In this document: one piece after another, positions 7,974-15,546 of the stretch | Position numbering within the stretch: the first letter of the stretch is position 1 | Layout: every line of letters starts with the position of its first letter | DNA from: Symbiodinium natans | Taxonomy: Eukaryota > Sar > Dinophyceae > Suessiales > Symbiodiniaceae | Length of the DNA: 19,995 bases | Direction of reading: 5' to 3' | NCBI GenBank assembly: GCA_905221605.1 | Contig: CAJNDS010001405.1 | Coordinates: forward strand, 1 to 19,995 | Program-made: the position numbers and the translations under genes | The notes under the pieces: generated by a model | Told to the model about the DNA's origin: nothing | Databases searched by the model: none | Seen by the model: the letters and a program-made list of their open reading frames with translations, nothing else

Positions 7974-8141
7974 CCTATACAGCCCTGGTCTTCGTGGTCT
8001 AATCGTCTCGGGGAATGGAGCTTTATCTACGAATTGCCTAAGAAACCTGACAAACATAAAATATTCTTCCTTATTGAGGCTAATATAGGGAATCTGATTT
8101 TCTATTCTTTTGGGGTTCTTCAGCAAATAGTAGTTATCAGA
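7974..8141 (-). CDS. Candidate exon on the minus strand, unknown protein
   Basis: An AT-richer island of about 170 bp. On the minus strand, after TAGCAG at its upstream edge, a frame is open for about 56 codons before running into telomeric repeat near 7974. The residues include LKNPKRIENQIPYISLNKEE, then FVRFLRQFVDKAPFPETIR. The composition is natural and unlike the repeat frames. A Met occurs at 8126, but an exon start by splicing fits as well. I cannot assign a family. Confidence 0.38.
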
Positions 8142-8253
8142 CTGCTAGCCTCCCCCCTGGTGCCTGAAACCCGCTTTAAAACCCCACCCTGAGCTCCAAA
8201 GCACCGAGCCCTCAACCCCCAAACAGGGTGTAAGAGGCTCAAACGTACCACCC

Positions 8254-8362
8254 TAAAACCTAAACCCTAAACCCTAAACCCTAAACCTAAACCCTAAACC
8301 CTAAACCCCAAAGCTAAGCCCTAAACCCCCTGAGCCCTAAACCCTGAACCCCGAAACCCTAA
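8254..8362. repeat. Degenerate C-type telomeric repeats
   Basis: CCCTAAA units mixed with CCTAAA, CCCCAAAG and CCCTGAAC variants, left of the 8363-8462 island. Confidence 0.85.
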
Positions 8363-8462
8363 AGTTCTTTGGGAAGCCAATAAGAAGCCATGTTCCTCAC
8401 GGCGGCCCTTAAATCCCAAGTCGTTCATCCTCGGCCCTGCCTTAAAAAGAGGAAGGCTTATG
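8363..8462. other. Non-repetitive island, exon-like on either strand
   Basis: 100 bases between C-type (left) and G-type (right) arrays. The plus frame starting GTT CTT TGG GAA is open throughout. On the minus strand the upstream edge reads CCCTAACCCC, then TTCCTCTTTTTAAGGCAG, a textbook-like branch site, pyrimidine tract and AG. It is followed by an open frame (including MNDLGFKGRREEHGF). The minus-strand reading has the better splice context. Confidence 0.3.
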
Positions 8463-8543
8463 GGGTTAGGGTTTAGGGTTTAGGGTTTAGGGTTTAGGGT
8501 TTAGGGTTTAGGGTTTAGGGTTTAGGGTTTAGGGTTTAGGGTT
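8463..8543. repeat. G-type telomeric array, about 11 units
   Basis: Perfect TTTAGGG units after a first GGGTTAGGG. The right edge is GGGTTCCCTTGC. An unassigned spacer at 8544-8630 leads to the next C-type array. Confidence 0.95.
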
Positions 8544-8765
8544 CCCTTGCAAAAGTATCGCCAGGCTTGGCCCACCCCCTCAGCCGGCTGACGGAGGCTA
8601 TCCACAAGGCATCCAAAGCCCGGTAGACCCTAAGCCCTAAACCCTAAACCCTCAACCCTCAACCCTCAACCCTAAACCCCTCCCCCCCGCTGCTGAGGGT
8701 TTTAAAGTTGAGGGCTTAAGAAACCCCAAAAGTGGACTGTTTAACATGTTTGGCCTCTAAACCGT

Positions 8766-8968
8766 AAATCCTAATTCCTGAACCCTGAACCCTAAACCCT
8801 AAATCCTAATTCCTGAACCCTAAACCCTAAACCCTAAACCCAAAGCCCTAAACCCCAAACCCTAAACCCTGAACCCTAAACCTTATATAAACCCTAAACC
8901 CAAAGCCCTAAACCCCAAACCCTAAACCCTGAACCCTATATAAATCCTGAACCCTAAACCCTAAACCC
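8766..8968. repeat. C-type repeats with 35-bp and 60-bp tandem duplications
   Basis: A 21-base block AAATCCTAATTCCTGAACCC(T) occurs at 8766 and 8801 (period 35). A 47-base block is identical at 8831-8877 and 8891-8937 (period 60), each copy followed by a TATATAA word. These are segmental duplications inside degenerate telomeric DNA. Confidence 0.85.
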
Positions 8969-9048
8969 TTTCCCTTTACCTAAAAACCAGTAAGTGAAGG
9001 GGACTCAGCCTCCACGCCTCACTTGGCAGGCTCTAGGGCCCCCAAGGG
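8969..9048. other. Non-repetitive island, exon-like
   Basis: 80 bases between C-type and G-type arrays. On the minus strand the segment ends TTTTTAG GTAAAGG, a good donor match, with about 17 open codons before it. A plus-strand frame is open too. No assignment. Confidence 0.22.
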
Positions 9049-9237
9049 TGTAGGGTTTAGGGTTTGGGGTTGGGTTTTTGGTGTAGGGTTTAGGGTTTTG
9101 GGTTTAGGATTTAGGGTTTCGGGTTTAGGGTTAGGGTTTGAGGTTTAGGGTTTAGGGTTTAGGGTTTAGGGTTTAGGGTTTAGGGTTTAGGGTTTAGGGT
9201 TTAGGGTTTAGGGTTTAGGGTTTAGGGTTTAGGGTTT
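9049..9237. repeat. G-type array, degenerate then about 13 canonical units
   Basis: Variants GGGGTT, GGGTTTTT and GTTTCGG lie at 9049-9140. A long in-register TTTAGGG run follows to 9237, the longest canonical array in the window. Confidence 0.95.
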
Positions 9238-9597
9238 GGGCCTTTTTGGGATATGCCCGCTTCAACCTTAGGAGGTCCCAGCCCATGTGATCCCTGACTG
9301 GTTTTGGGACCCTTAGAGAGTAATGCGCTCTCCCAACATTAAACCCACCCCACCCCCTCCTAATATTAAAGTTTAGGGTTTAGGGTTTAGGGTAAGCATA
9401 CCCCCCCCCCCCCCATACCATATACTCCATTGTAACCAAATGTATTTATATTCAGGGGTACAGGGGACGTTTCATACTAGGGTGAGGAGATTAAAAGAGC
9501 AGGTATCTGGCGACCACAAAATCCTAAGGACCCGTTCCAGGATATGAGGGCTTAGGTAAGACCCGGCTTTCACCGGGTACCAGCTTCTTTGTGTTCA
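9238..9597. other. Intervening DNA without a supportable gene
   Basis: Mixed sequence with one small G-type array (about 9371-9393) and a 14-base poly-C run (9401-9414). It also contains ACCCGGCTTTCACCGGGT, a short hairpin (9560-9577). No reading frame here is persuasive. Confidence 0.4.
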
Positions 9598-9711
9598 TAA
9601 ACCCTAAACCCTAAACCCTGAACCCTAAACCCTAAACCCTAAACTCCCCGTGCTTGCTGGTAGAACCCTGCTCAGAATTCATGTGGGCGATCCCCTCAAC
9701 CCTAAACAAAC

Positions 9712-9925
9712 CCTGAAGCCTCTGCTTCTTTTCATCTTCAATGTCAAAAAATCATATGATCCAAGAATCATTCCATAACATGATGCATAATTATCTTTAT
9801 TTCTATGTGCATCAATGAATGCTTCTGTGTGTGCACAGTTCCAACTTTGCATATTGTGACATTGCTTCTTGGGCATATATCCATTCATCACATGCTTCAT
9901 TTATCATCCCATAAGTCAGATGTAC
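9712..9925 (-). pseudogene. AT-rich coding-like relic with a frame break, unknown
   Basis: This AT-rich island is unlike its surroundings. On the minus strand the upstream part reads in one frame (MINEACDEWIYAQEAMSQYA, then KLELCTH). The downstream part reads in another (AFIDAHRNKDNYASCYGMIL, then GSYDFLTLKMKRS). The switch lies at a short CA-type repeat (GTGTGTGCAC near 9826-9837), where an indel could have shifted the frame. Third positions are mostly A/T in both parts. I do not recognise a family. It may be a relic of a foreign or organelle-like gene. Confidence 0.33.
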
Positions 9926-9985
9926 ACCAAGCAGCCCTAGACCTAAACGCTCAACCCCAAACCCGAAACCCACCCAAACCCTAAA

Positions 9986-10035
9986 CCCCCCCCCCCCCCT
10001 AAACCCTATAAACTCCATGAACCCTACACCCTAAA
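9986..10035. repeat. Poly-C run and C-type words
   Basis: A 14-base poly-C run (9986-9999) follows CCCTAAA and leads into degenerate C-type words before the 8-mer array. Confidence 0.8.
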
Positions 10036-10123
10036 CCCTGAAACCCTGAAACCCTGAAACCCTGAAACCCTGAAACCCTGAAACCCTGAAACCCTGAAAC
10101 CCTGAAACCCTGAAACCCTGAAA
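10036..10123. repeat. Perfect (CCCTGAAA) x 11 array
   Basis: Exactly 88 bases, eleven copies of an 8-base variant, flanked on both sides by 7-base CCCTAAA units. Such homogeneity shows recent expansion of one mutated unit by slippage or unequal exchange rather than templating by ordinary telomerase RNA. Confidence 0.95.
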
Positions 10124-10199
10124 CCCTAAACCCTAAACCCTAAACCCTAAACCCTCCTCCCCAGACCCTAAACCCTAAACCCTAAACCCCAAACCCTCA

Positions 10200-10293
10200 A
10201 CCGTGCTGCATTGCGACTTTCGGCTCCCTTAAGACCCAGAATCGGAGGCCGAAGCACTGACAGCTCCACGGCGCCGCTTGGGCTTCCACGGAG
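10200..10293. other. Non-repetitive GC-rich island, exon-like
   Basis: About 94 bases between C-type (left) and G-type (right) arrays. A plus frame (AAC CGT GCT GCA) and a minus frame (including SGAVELSVLRPPILG) are both open over the full length. Strand and coding status are undecided. Confidence 0.22.
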
Positions 10294-10404
10294 GGTTCAG
10301 GGTTTAGGGTTTAGGGTTTAGGGTTTAGGGTTCAGGGTTCAGGGTTTAGGGTTTAGACGGTTTAGACGGTTTAGACGGTTTAGACGGTTTAGACGGTTTA
10401 GAGA
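10294..10404. repeat. G-type array passing into GTTTAGACG 9-mers
   Basis: TTTAGGG and TTCAGGG units (10294-10350) are followed by five exact 9-mers GTTTAGACG starting at 10351 and a partial sixth (GTTTAGAGA). A new unit has been founded by a change at the edge of the telomeric array and then amplified. Confidence 0.9.
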
Positions 10405-10569
10405 GTTTAGCGTTCGGGGTTTTGGGACTAGAGCTCGGCTTTAGGTTTTCGGGTTTAGAGACGTTCGATCTTTGGGTTTAGGGTGGGTGGGGGTGAGGAT
10501 TCTAGGGCTGCAGGGATGAGGCTTCGAGGGCCCTTCGTCCAGATGGCATGACTGCAGGTGTTGGCCTTA

Positions 10570-10632
10570 GAGTTTAGGGTTTTGGGTTTTGGGTTTAAAC
10601 CCTAAACCCTAAACCCTAAACCCTAAACCCCA
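10570..10632. repeat. Convergent telomeric junction (G-type into C-type)
   Basis: TTTAGGGTTTTGGGTTTTGGG runs through GGGTTTAAACCC directly into four or five CCCTAAA units. The G-rich strand leads into the C-rich strand, the orientation expected where two telomeric ends are joined or copied head to head. The left arm is degenerate and the right arm clean. Confidence 0.8.
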
Positions 10633-10639
10633 GGGCTTT

Positions 10640-11700
10640 GGGTCTAGGAGGAACTAAGGAGTCTTGCAGCTTCTTGCACAAAGAAGTACACAAGTTTTCA
10701 CAGACCTGCGGATGACGAAGTTGGGCCAGAAACAAGGCAATTAGGCCTCGGAAGCTTGTTCACACGTTTTTCCTTCATTGGGTTTGATACCTTCGGGTTG
10801 TTTCATGGGCGTTGTTTTTTTTGCTAAGTGGTAGTTACATGGTCCCTTAGTATCGGCCCTTAAAAATCGACCCCTTGTAAGCCCCTTATATACCCTATAC
10901 AACCCAAGGGCCCATACATCAGAACCCTTTAAACCACAATTTGCTTAAGAACCCCCCAAACCATACGTCATGGTTTGCCTGGGTTGTACGTGCAAGGCAT
11001 GTGCTGGTGGAGGTAACAGAGAATTGTCATGCAACTACACCGTTCAACCCGTCCTGTGACCATGAACAGAACACCGAGGCCGCACGAGTTTCAAACCCTA
11101 AGCCCTAAAATTGACCCGGCTGTGCACGAAAAAAGAAAGAAAAGAGCCAAGGACAAATAAGGACAAGCTCTTTTCGTTCATATTATTGTTTCGTTTCACG
11201 CGATCGCAGGCTCACTTGTAAACTCACAATAATATTCTCTGGTTTCGCTTCGCTTCACGGTAATAATGTACTCTTTTACTCTTATTATTGTATCCCGGGG
11301 GTATATTAAGAGAAGAAAGCAGCCCCCGGAAAGAGCTACAGATTTACTTCGTTGTCCTAAAGGTAAATCATGAACCTGTGATGGAGAGCCCAAGTAGTAA
11401 GGGTGTTGATGTCATGAACTTAGTATCTTGACCTGTGAGTTGCATTCATGAGCGATTCTGGTGTCCCAAAAGTGCTTCAATCTCAAGAAACCAACCAGGC
11501 TGACACATTAGCTTCTTGAACTCCAAAATCCTTATAAAGCCGGTTAAAAAGGTAACACATGGCTCCGGTGTTCCGTTCCGTTCCGGCGTTCGGGTTCTGT
11601 TCCGCCGGTGCCTCTCACTTCTGGCTCATCTTACCCTTTCGTTGCGCTTCATGTCGCTCCCCACCTCTAGAGAGAGACACCCAACCCTTGTTGGGAATTA
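10640..11700. other. About 1 kb nearly free of telomeric repeat, no identifiable gene
   Basis: This is the longest internal stretch with almost no telomeric units. It holds repeat core copy 2 (10884-10933), a 29-codon Cys-rich frame at 10970-11059, and inverted arms ATATTATTGT/ACAATAATAT at 11180-11189 and 11226-11235. It also has a CCGGGGG/CCCCCGG stem at 11295-11329. Frames of 65 codons (minus, 11196-11393) and 61 codons (plus, 11516-11701) exist, the latter over a GTTCC-repeat near 11571. None can be assigned. Confidence 0.4.
10884..10933. repeat. Dispersed repeat core, copy 2
   Basis: 50 bases matching 2839-2888 at about 44 positions without gaps. CCTTATATACCCT and GGGCCCATACATCAGA are shared exactly. 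The upstream inverted arm seen in copy 1 is not preserved here. Confidence 0.7.
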
Positions 11701-11782
11701 AGAACCCTAGAGCCTGAACCTAAAGCCTAAACCCTCAATCTTTATACGACCCTGTAAACCCTAGTCTTAAAAGCCCTCAGGT

Positions 11783-12058
11783 TTGCGTCATCGCAGCCCC
11801 CAGCTGAGAAGGCCCCTCTGCCAGGTCCGAAGGGCCGTGAAAGTCCCCTTAAAGGGTGGCTGGGGTTTAGGGATGTTTAGGGTCAGTATAGGACATAAAG
11901 ATGTTTCGGTCTTAGGGATCACCAGTTTGGGGAAGCTCTTGGCAGAAGCTCCTCGTTTTCAACGGCGTTTGCGGAAGGCATATAGGAGATGGGGGTGTGG
12001 GGGGGTGGGGGCGGGGGTTAGAGGGAGGGCGAAGCCCAAGGCCGAAACCTTGAAGTAA
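11783..12058 (+). other. Open stretch of 91 codons, uncertain
   Basis: A plus frame with ATG at 11783 runs to 12058 over moderately GC-rich sequence, with weak telomeric words near 11868-11885 and a G-rich block at 11990-12030. The product would be basic, with no recognisable domain. The lower-repeat part 11890-11985 could contain real coding sequence. Confidence 0.2.
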
Positions 12059-12117
12059 GCCCTACTACACCCCAAGCCCTTCCAGGCCCTAAACCCTAAA
12101 CCCTCAACACCCTTAAG

Positions 12118-12210
12118 CCCCTCATGGGCAGCTGCTCCCCAACTTGAAGCTCCAACTGGCTGCGAGTTCACAGCCCCAGTAGCCATACAGCGATCTTCAG
12201 CATGCTGCTG
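12118..12210 (+). CDS. Candidate internal exon, unknown protein
   Basis: The island follows CCCTAAACCCTCAACACCCTTAAG and is followed by CTG GTAGGGTTTAGGG. One plus frame (starting CCC TCA TGG GCA, phase 1) is open for 30 codons up to the putative donor, with residues including LEAPTGCEFTAPVAIQRSSA. Here the telomeric array itself would supply the GTAGGG donor. The other plus frames are closed. No family is recognised. Confidence 0.36.
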
Positions 12211-12272
12211 GTAGGGTTTAGGGTTTAGGGTTTAGGGTTTAGGGTTTAGGGTTTAGGGTTTAGGATTTAGGG
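12211..12272. repeat. G-type telomeric array, about 8 units
   Basis: TTTAGGG units, the last ones degenerate (TTTAGGATTTAGGG), starting directly at the end of the candidate exon. Confidence 0.95.
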
Positions 12273-12329
12273 CCGAAGTGCGGAAACCTAAACCCCTAAC
12301 CCTAGACCCTAAACCCACAAGCCCACGAT

Positions 12330-12545
12330 GAATATGAATTGTGTGTGTGGTATCATGTGAAGTAGGGTTTATATTACTGTTATTGGTGAGTGTATATAAG
12401 GTTCCTCTTTAATATTGGTGAGTGTATATACTTGGTGTCCTTTTGGGGATACAAGGAACCCTAAATCCTACTTCATGTGAATGTACAACTTTGTTTGTCA
12501 AAAGAGCTGACAAGCTGAGCCTTGGGAATGCCAAAGATTCAATTG
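12330..12545. mobile_element. Dispersed element, copy 1, with imperfect terminal inversion
   Basis: TCATGTGAAGTAGGGTTT (12353-12370) is the inverse of 12463-12480 at 15 of 18 positions. Between them TATTGGTGAGTGTATATA is duplicated in direct orientation. Further on, TTTGTCAAAAGAGCTGACA and the following segment resemble 15604-15680, and GTGTGTGGTATCAT resembles the sequence near 15572. It is a candidate non-autonomous mobile element. No coding capacity is evident. Confidence 0.5.
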
Positions 12546-12612
12546 ACTTGGGAACTTCTGGGGTCAAAAAAGCACCCGAAAGATTCCCAGCCTCCCAGCC
12601 TACTCCCTCCCG

Positions 12613-12633
12613 CCCCCCCCCCCCCCCCCCCCC
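12613..12633. repeat. Poly-C run of 21
   Basis: Uninterrupted C run inside C/A-rich sequence. The proline-rich frames crossing it are artefacts. Confidence 0.85.
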
Positions 12634-12724
12634 TCCAAAAAACCCAAAAGGTTGAGAGACAGAGCACAAAACAAAACTCGCCCAAAACCCAGCCCAAAAT
12701 TTCGCCCGAAACTTTCGCCCAAAA

Positions 12725-12790
12725 CTCCGGGCATGAACCCTATACAATTTCTATAAACCCTAACCCCCCCCCCCCCCCCCCCCCAGGTCC
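12725..12790. repeat. Segment shared with 14960-15013, ending in poly-C of 21
   Basis: GAACCCTATACAATTTCTATAAACCCTA-type sequence (12735-12763) resembles 14978-15010. In both places it follows TTTCG(C/G)(C/T)C-type words with an AAAACG or AAACT pattern. Here it ends in a 21-base C run (12764-12784). Confidence 0.5.
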
Positions 12791-12817
12791 CCTAAGCCGT
12801 AAACCAAAACCATGAAC

Positions 12818-12901
12818 CTTTGAAAGGTCCGCCACGGACTCGGCCCACAGAAGAGCCGATGCAACTCGGCCTCACGTCGTCCGGAGCTTCGAAGATCGAA
12901 G
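12818..12901 (-). CDS. Candidate exon on the minus strand, unknown protein
   Basis: On the minus strand the island is preceded by CCCTGAACTTCTAAG and ends CAAAG GTTCATGG. Between them a frame is open for about 27 codons, with residues including ASIFEAPDDVRPSC and VGRVRGGPFK. A plus-strand frame (PTEEPMQLGLTSSGASKIEA) is open over the same DNA, so the strand is uncertain. The palindrome AGCTTCGA/TCGAAGCT (12885-12903, 3-base loop) lies at the edge. Confidence 0.28.
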
Positions 12902-12912
12902 CTTAGAAGTTC

Positions 12913-13330
12913 AGGGTTTAGGGTTTAGGGTTTAGGTTTAGGGTTTAGGGTCTAGGCGGTTGGCTTTGGCGGTTATGTAGAAGGGAACCCCGATTCCCAA
13001 CTGCCTCACAGCCCTAATCTCTGAGCACTAAATGGCCGGAAGTCTCAGAAAAATTCAAGTCTCAGCCCTAATACTTGGAAGACCCTGAACACCTAAACCC
13101 TAAACCCTATTATTCAAAAACCTGCAAACCTTAAAGCCTAAACCCAAATACTGAAACAGCCCCAAAACCCGCAAGAACCCAAAGAACCCCCGAAGCCCTA
13201 AACCCTCAAACCCCTAAGCCTATAGGCTTACCTAGCGGTTTAGGGTTTCGGGTCTAGGGTTTAGGGTTTCGGGTTTAGGGTTCAGGGTTTCGGGTTTAGG
13301 GTTTAGGTTTATTGTCCCCAAACCCCAAAG
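12913..13330. repeat. Degenerate arrays of both types with short spacers
   Basis: G-type units at 12913-12950, C-type words at 13090-13215 and G-type with TTTCGGG variants at 13237-13310. The spacers are too short and too degenerate to support a gene. Confidence 0.7.
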
Positions 13331-13600
13331 GCCCTGCTGCCCTAAACCTCCAGACCAGGTCAGTCTGTGAGTAAGGTAAGGCTTTAAGGTTAGGTTTTTG
13401 GGTTTTAGTTTAGGGTTTAGGTTGCAGGGTTTAGGGTTTAGTTAGGGTTTTGGGTTTCGGGTTTACGGCTCCAAAGCCTACAGCTTGCTGCCCTCAAGCT
13501 CTACAGGGTGTGTAGGAGTCAGCCTGGGGAGCCCCCTAAACCCTCAACCCTAGTCAGCCCTGATCCCGAATCCCCAAACCCCAGAACCCTAAAATGCCTT
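13331..13600. other. Degenerate repeat and unassigned sequence
   Basis: G/T-rich telomeric variants at 13380-13470, then unassigned sequence and C-type words to 13595. No gene is supported. Confidence 0.4.
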
Positions 13601-13601
13601 G

Positions 13602-13626
13602 TTTTTTTTTGGGGGGGGGGGGGGGG
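13602..13626. repeat. T9-G16 homopolymer pair
   Basis: Nine T followed by sixteen G, directly after CCTTG. The minus-strand frame over it is compromised by the homopolymer. Confidence 0.85.
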
Positions 13627-13749
13627 CATCTCGTAGTCGTAGTCCTTAAAGGTAGATTGTCACAGGTACACATGCGAAGGGCCCTAAACCCGACTGAACC
13701 CGACTGAACCCGTAAACCCTGAACCCTGAAACCTAACCCTAAACCCTCA

Positions 13750-13852
13750 AGACAAAATAAATAGAAGTTACCGCTCCGAAGTTCCCTAAACAGCTGACAA
13801 GACGAGTTTAAGTAAATTAGTTCAAATCGCTTCTGGCTAGCCGATTTTTTCA
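13750..13852. mobile_element. Dispersed element, copy 2 (shortened)
   Basis: It begins CTCAAGACAAAATAAATAGA as at 15551, then contains CTAAACAGCTGACA and a TTTAAGTAAATTA-type block in the same order as 15611-15645, but with the middle part shorter. This order conservation shows a common ancestor. Confidence 0.6.
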
Positions 13853-14036
13853 ATTCGCTTCAACTCACCCAACCCCCCGCAGACCCCCCGTCCCCCGCCA
13901 AGCTTTTTCGCAGGTCGCCAGACATCCAATTCACCCCCTCCCCGCCCCGCCCCGCCCCTCCCCCAGCTCCGTCCAATTCCCCCGCCCTGCTCAGCCCGCC
14001 CCCCCGCCCCCTCGCCCCCCGCGCTTTCTCTCCCAG

Positions 14037-14315
14037 AGGGTCGCCGAGAGTTCGTGGCCACGAGATCTGGATGGAACTACAGCGGACAGAACTGGCAGCG
14101 TGCTCGCGGAGGCTAGGCAGGGGGGTAGGGGGGGGGGGAGGGGGGGGGGTGCGGGGTGAGGGGGGGTCGTAGCTGAGCGGCAAGAAGGCCTCGGACGAAC
14201 GCCAGGAGCAGAAGCACAATCAGTCCCGGTCGGGTCAAACCTGCTGGAGACACAGGCCAACGACATGGGGGACAGCCTTGGAGATCATGGTGAAGTTGGC
14301 AGACTGTCCAAGAAG
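14037..14315 (+). CDS. Candidate coding block, two same-frame parts around a G-rich tract
   Basis: The product is not recognised. The left edge GCGCTTTCTCTCCCAG (pyrimidine tract plus CAG) is an excellent acceptor context after about 170 bases of C-rich DNA. The frame then reads VAESSWPRDLDGTTADRTGS for 14040-14099 and stays open to the G-rich tract 14120-14166. It continues in the same frame after one TGA (14157-14159) inside that tract: ERQEGLGRTPGAEAQSVPVG, then SNLLETQANDMGDSLGDHGE, up to AAGAAG GTGTGC, a plausible donor at 14316. This is one of the most protein-like segments here. The G tract could be an expansion or a tiny intron. Confidence 0.42.
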
Positions 14316-14366
14316 GTGTGCCCAACTCCCCCAAAACCCCACCAAACCCTCCCCCCCAAATTTAAG

Positions 14367-14450
14367 AGCCTCCGGCTCAAGCCGCCGACCCCGCTGGAGC
14401 ATAGTTGAAAGGTTTAAACACTCGTCAGCTCAAAGGATGCCAAGATTGGG
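14367..14450 (+). CDS. Candidate exon, basic, unknown protein
   Basis: After CCCTCCCCCCCAAATTTAAG the frame GCC TCC GGC is open for about 28 codons (residues including RPRWSIVERFKHSSAQRMPR) until GGGGGTGGGGTAGGGG. It sits between C-rich DNA on the left and G-rich DNA on the right, like the other islands. Its phase does not join simply to the block ending at 14315, so membership in the same transcript is unproven. Confidence 0.32.
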
Positions 14451-14910
14451 GGTGGGGTAGGGGGTAGCACCAGGACTCAAACAGGAGCTGGGGGTAGGGG
14501 GGGTAGGGGGGGGGGTAGGGGGGGGGGAGGGGGGTCTGGGGGTGCTGCGTCAGCAACGGGGGGTAGAGAAGCGGGGGTTTGTTCCCAAAGGACTCCTATG
14601 TCTTGTGCGAACCGCCTATGGGTAAGGAGGGAAAGAGGGGGTTTTCACCTCCTTTTCCCCTCCAACACGCCCGCCAGGGTCGGCGGACCCCCAGAACCCC
14701 CCCCCCCCACAAAAAAAAAATAAAAACAACAACAAACCAAAACCCCTTCAAAACTACCCGAAAACCCCCCAACCCCCGTCTCCCAAAACCCCCCCCGCTC
14801 AACCCCCACAAAACCTGCAAAACCCCCCAAAACCCCAAAAAACTCAACCCCTTCCGGTTCGGTCTTGGGCAACTAGGCACCAGCCGCCCCCCCCCCCCCA
14901 GAAATGAAAA
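14451..14910. repeat. G-rich block followed by C/A-rich block
   Basis: GGGGGTA-type runs at 14451-14575 are followed, after a short mixed stretch (14576-14690), by CCCCAAAA-type runs (14690-14897). The two halves are compositionally complementary, G-rich first and C-rich second. Proline-, threonine- and glycine-rich frames on both strands (up to 145 codons) are low-complexity artefacts. Confidence 0.6.
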
Positions 14911-15072
14911 GCGCAGTTCCATTATAAAAAAAACAAACGTTTCGGTCAAAACGTTTCGTTCAGAACGTTGTTGGGACCCAAACCCTATGCAAAATATCTG
15001 TAAACCCTATCCCTAGAGCACCGGCACCAAGTAAATAAATGCTACCTACATTGGGGTCTGGCTATCTGGAGC

Positions 15073-15092
15073 CTTAGGGTATCTACCCTAAG
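15073..15092. repeat. Perfect mini-palindrome containing TTAGGG and CCCTAA
   Basis: Arms of nine bases (CTTAGGGTA and TACCCTAAG) with a two-base loop. Confidence 0.8.
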
Positions 15093-15151
15093 ATTCAAGG
15101 CAGAGGCCCAGCTTGGCAGCAACAACACCTGCCAGCCGCCAGCCAGCATGC

Positions 15152-15370
15152 TGGGGTCTTCTGGTTTGGTTTTTGTTTTTGGGGTTGAGGGTTTAGGGTT
15201 TTGGGGTTTTTGGGGTCTTCTGGTTTGGTTTTTGTTTTGGGGGTCATGTTTGGGATCAGGGATTGGGGTTGAGGGTTTAGGGTTTTGGGGTTTTTGGGGT
15301 TTTGGGGGTTTTGGGGTTTTGGGGTTTGGGGGGTTTAGGGTTTCAGGGTTCTAGGGTTTTAGGGTTTTAG
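15152..15370. repeat. G/T-rich repeat with internal direct duplications
   Basis: TGGGGTCTTCTGGTTTGG occurs at 15152 and 15211, and a 34-base block starting GGGGTTGAGGGTTTAGGG occurs at 15181 and 15265. GGGGTTTT 8-mers follow to 15340. Glycine/phenylalanine frames over it are repeat artefacts. Confidence 0.8.
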
Positions 15371-15520
15371 GGCTTCGGGTTTAGATGGGTTTAGTGTACT
15401 CAACAGACTTAGGCTCTAAATTTGGGGGCTGACAGGCTTTCTAAGGCCCCCACAAGCCCTTCCTCAACTCTTCATCGTTTGTGCATTGGGGGCTACATTA
15501 CCCCCGAAGAGGGCACTGGC
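15371..15520. repeat. Direct duplication, copy 1 (150 bp)
   Basis: It begins GGCTTCGGGTTTAGATGGG and ends CCCCCGAAGAGGGCACTGGC. It matches 15996-16149 over its whole length, with only a handful of substitutions and a few indels (roughly 93% by eye). No gene is recognised inside. Confidence 0.9.
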
Positions 15521-15546
15521 CCTAAACCCTAAACCCTAAACCCTAA

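Noticed and set aside
10970-11059. 29-codon Cys-rich frame (MVCLGCTCKACAGGG)
   Set aside because: Too short, with no supporting context. A CxxCxC pattern in one short frame can occur by chance.
11196-11393. 65-codon minus-strand ORF
   Set aside because: It overlaps short inverted repeats and ATTATTG words. No domain, and neighbouring frames are equally open. Kept only as part of the unassigned 1-kb island.
12409-12815. ORFs of 77-112 codons on both strands
   Set aside because: They cross poly-C runs of 21, and all frames give proline or glycine stretches. The region is better explained as dispersed-element and homopolymer DNA.
13837-14334. Minus-strand ORFs of 73-119 codons
   Set aside because: Their Gly/Arg/Pro content comes from C- and G-rich runs. 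The plus-strand frame at 14037-14315 has better splice context and composition.
14579-15016. 145-codon plus ORF and 117-codon minus ORF
   Set aside because: Mostly low-complexity C/A-rich sequence (Pro, Thr, Lys, Asn), mirrored on the other strand. No domain and no composition change at the ends.
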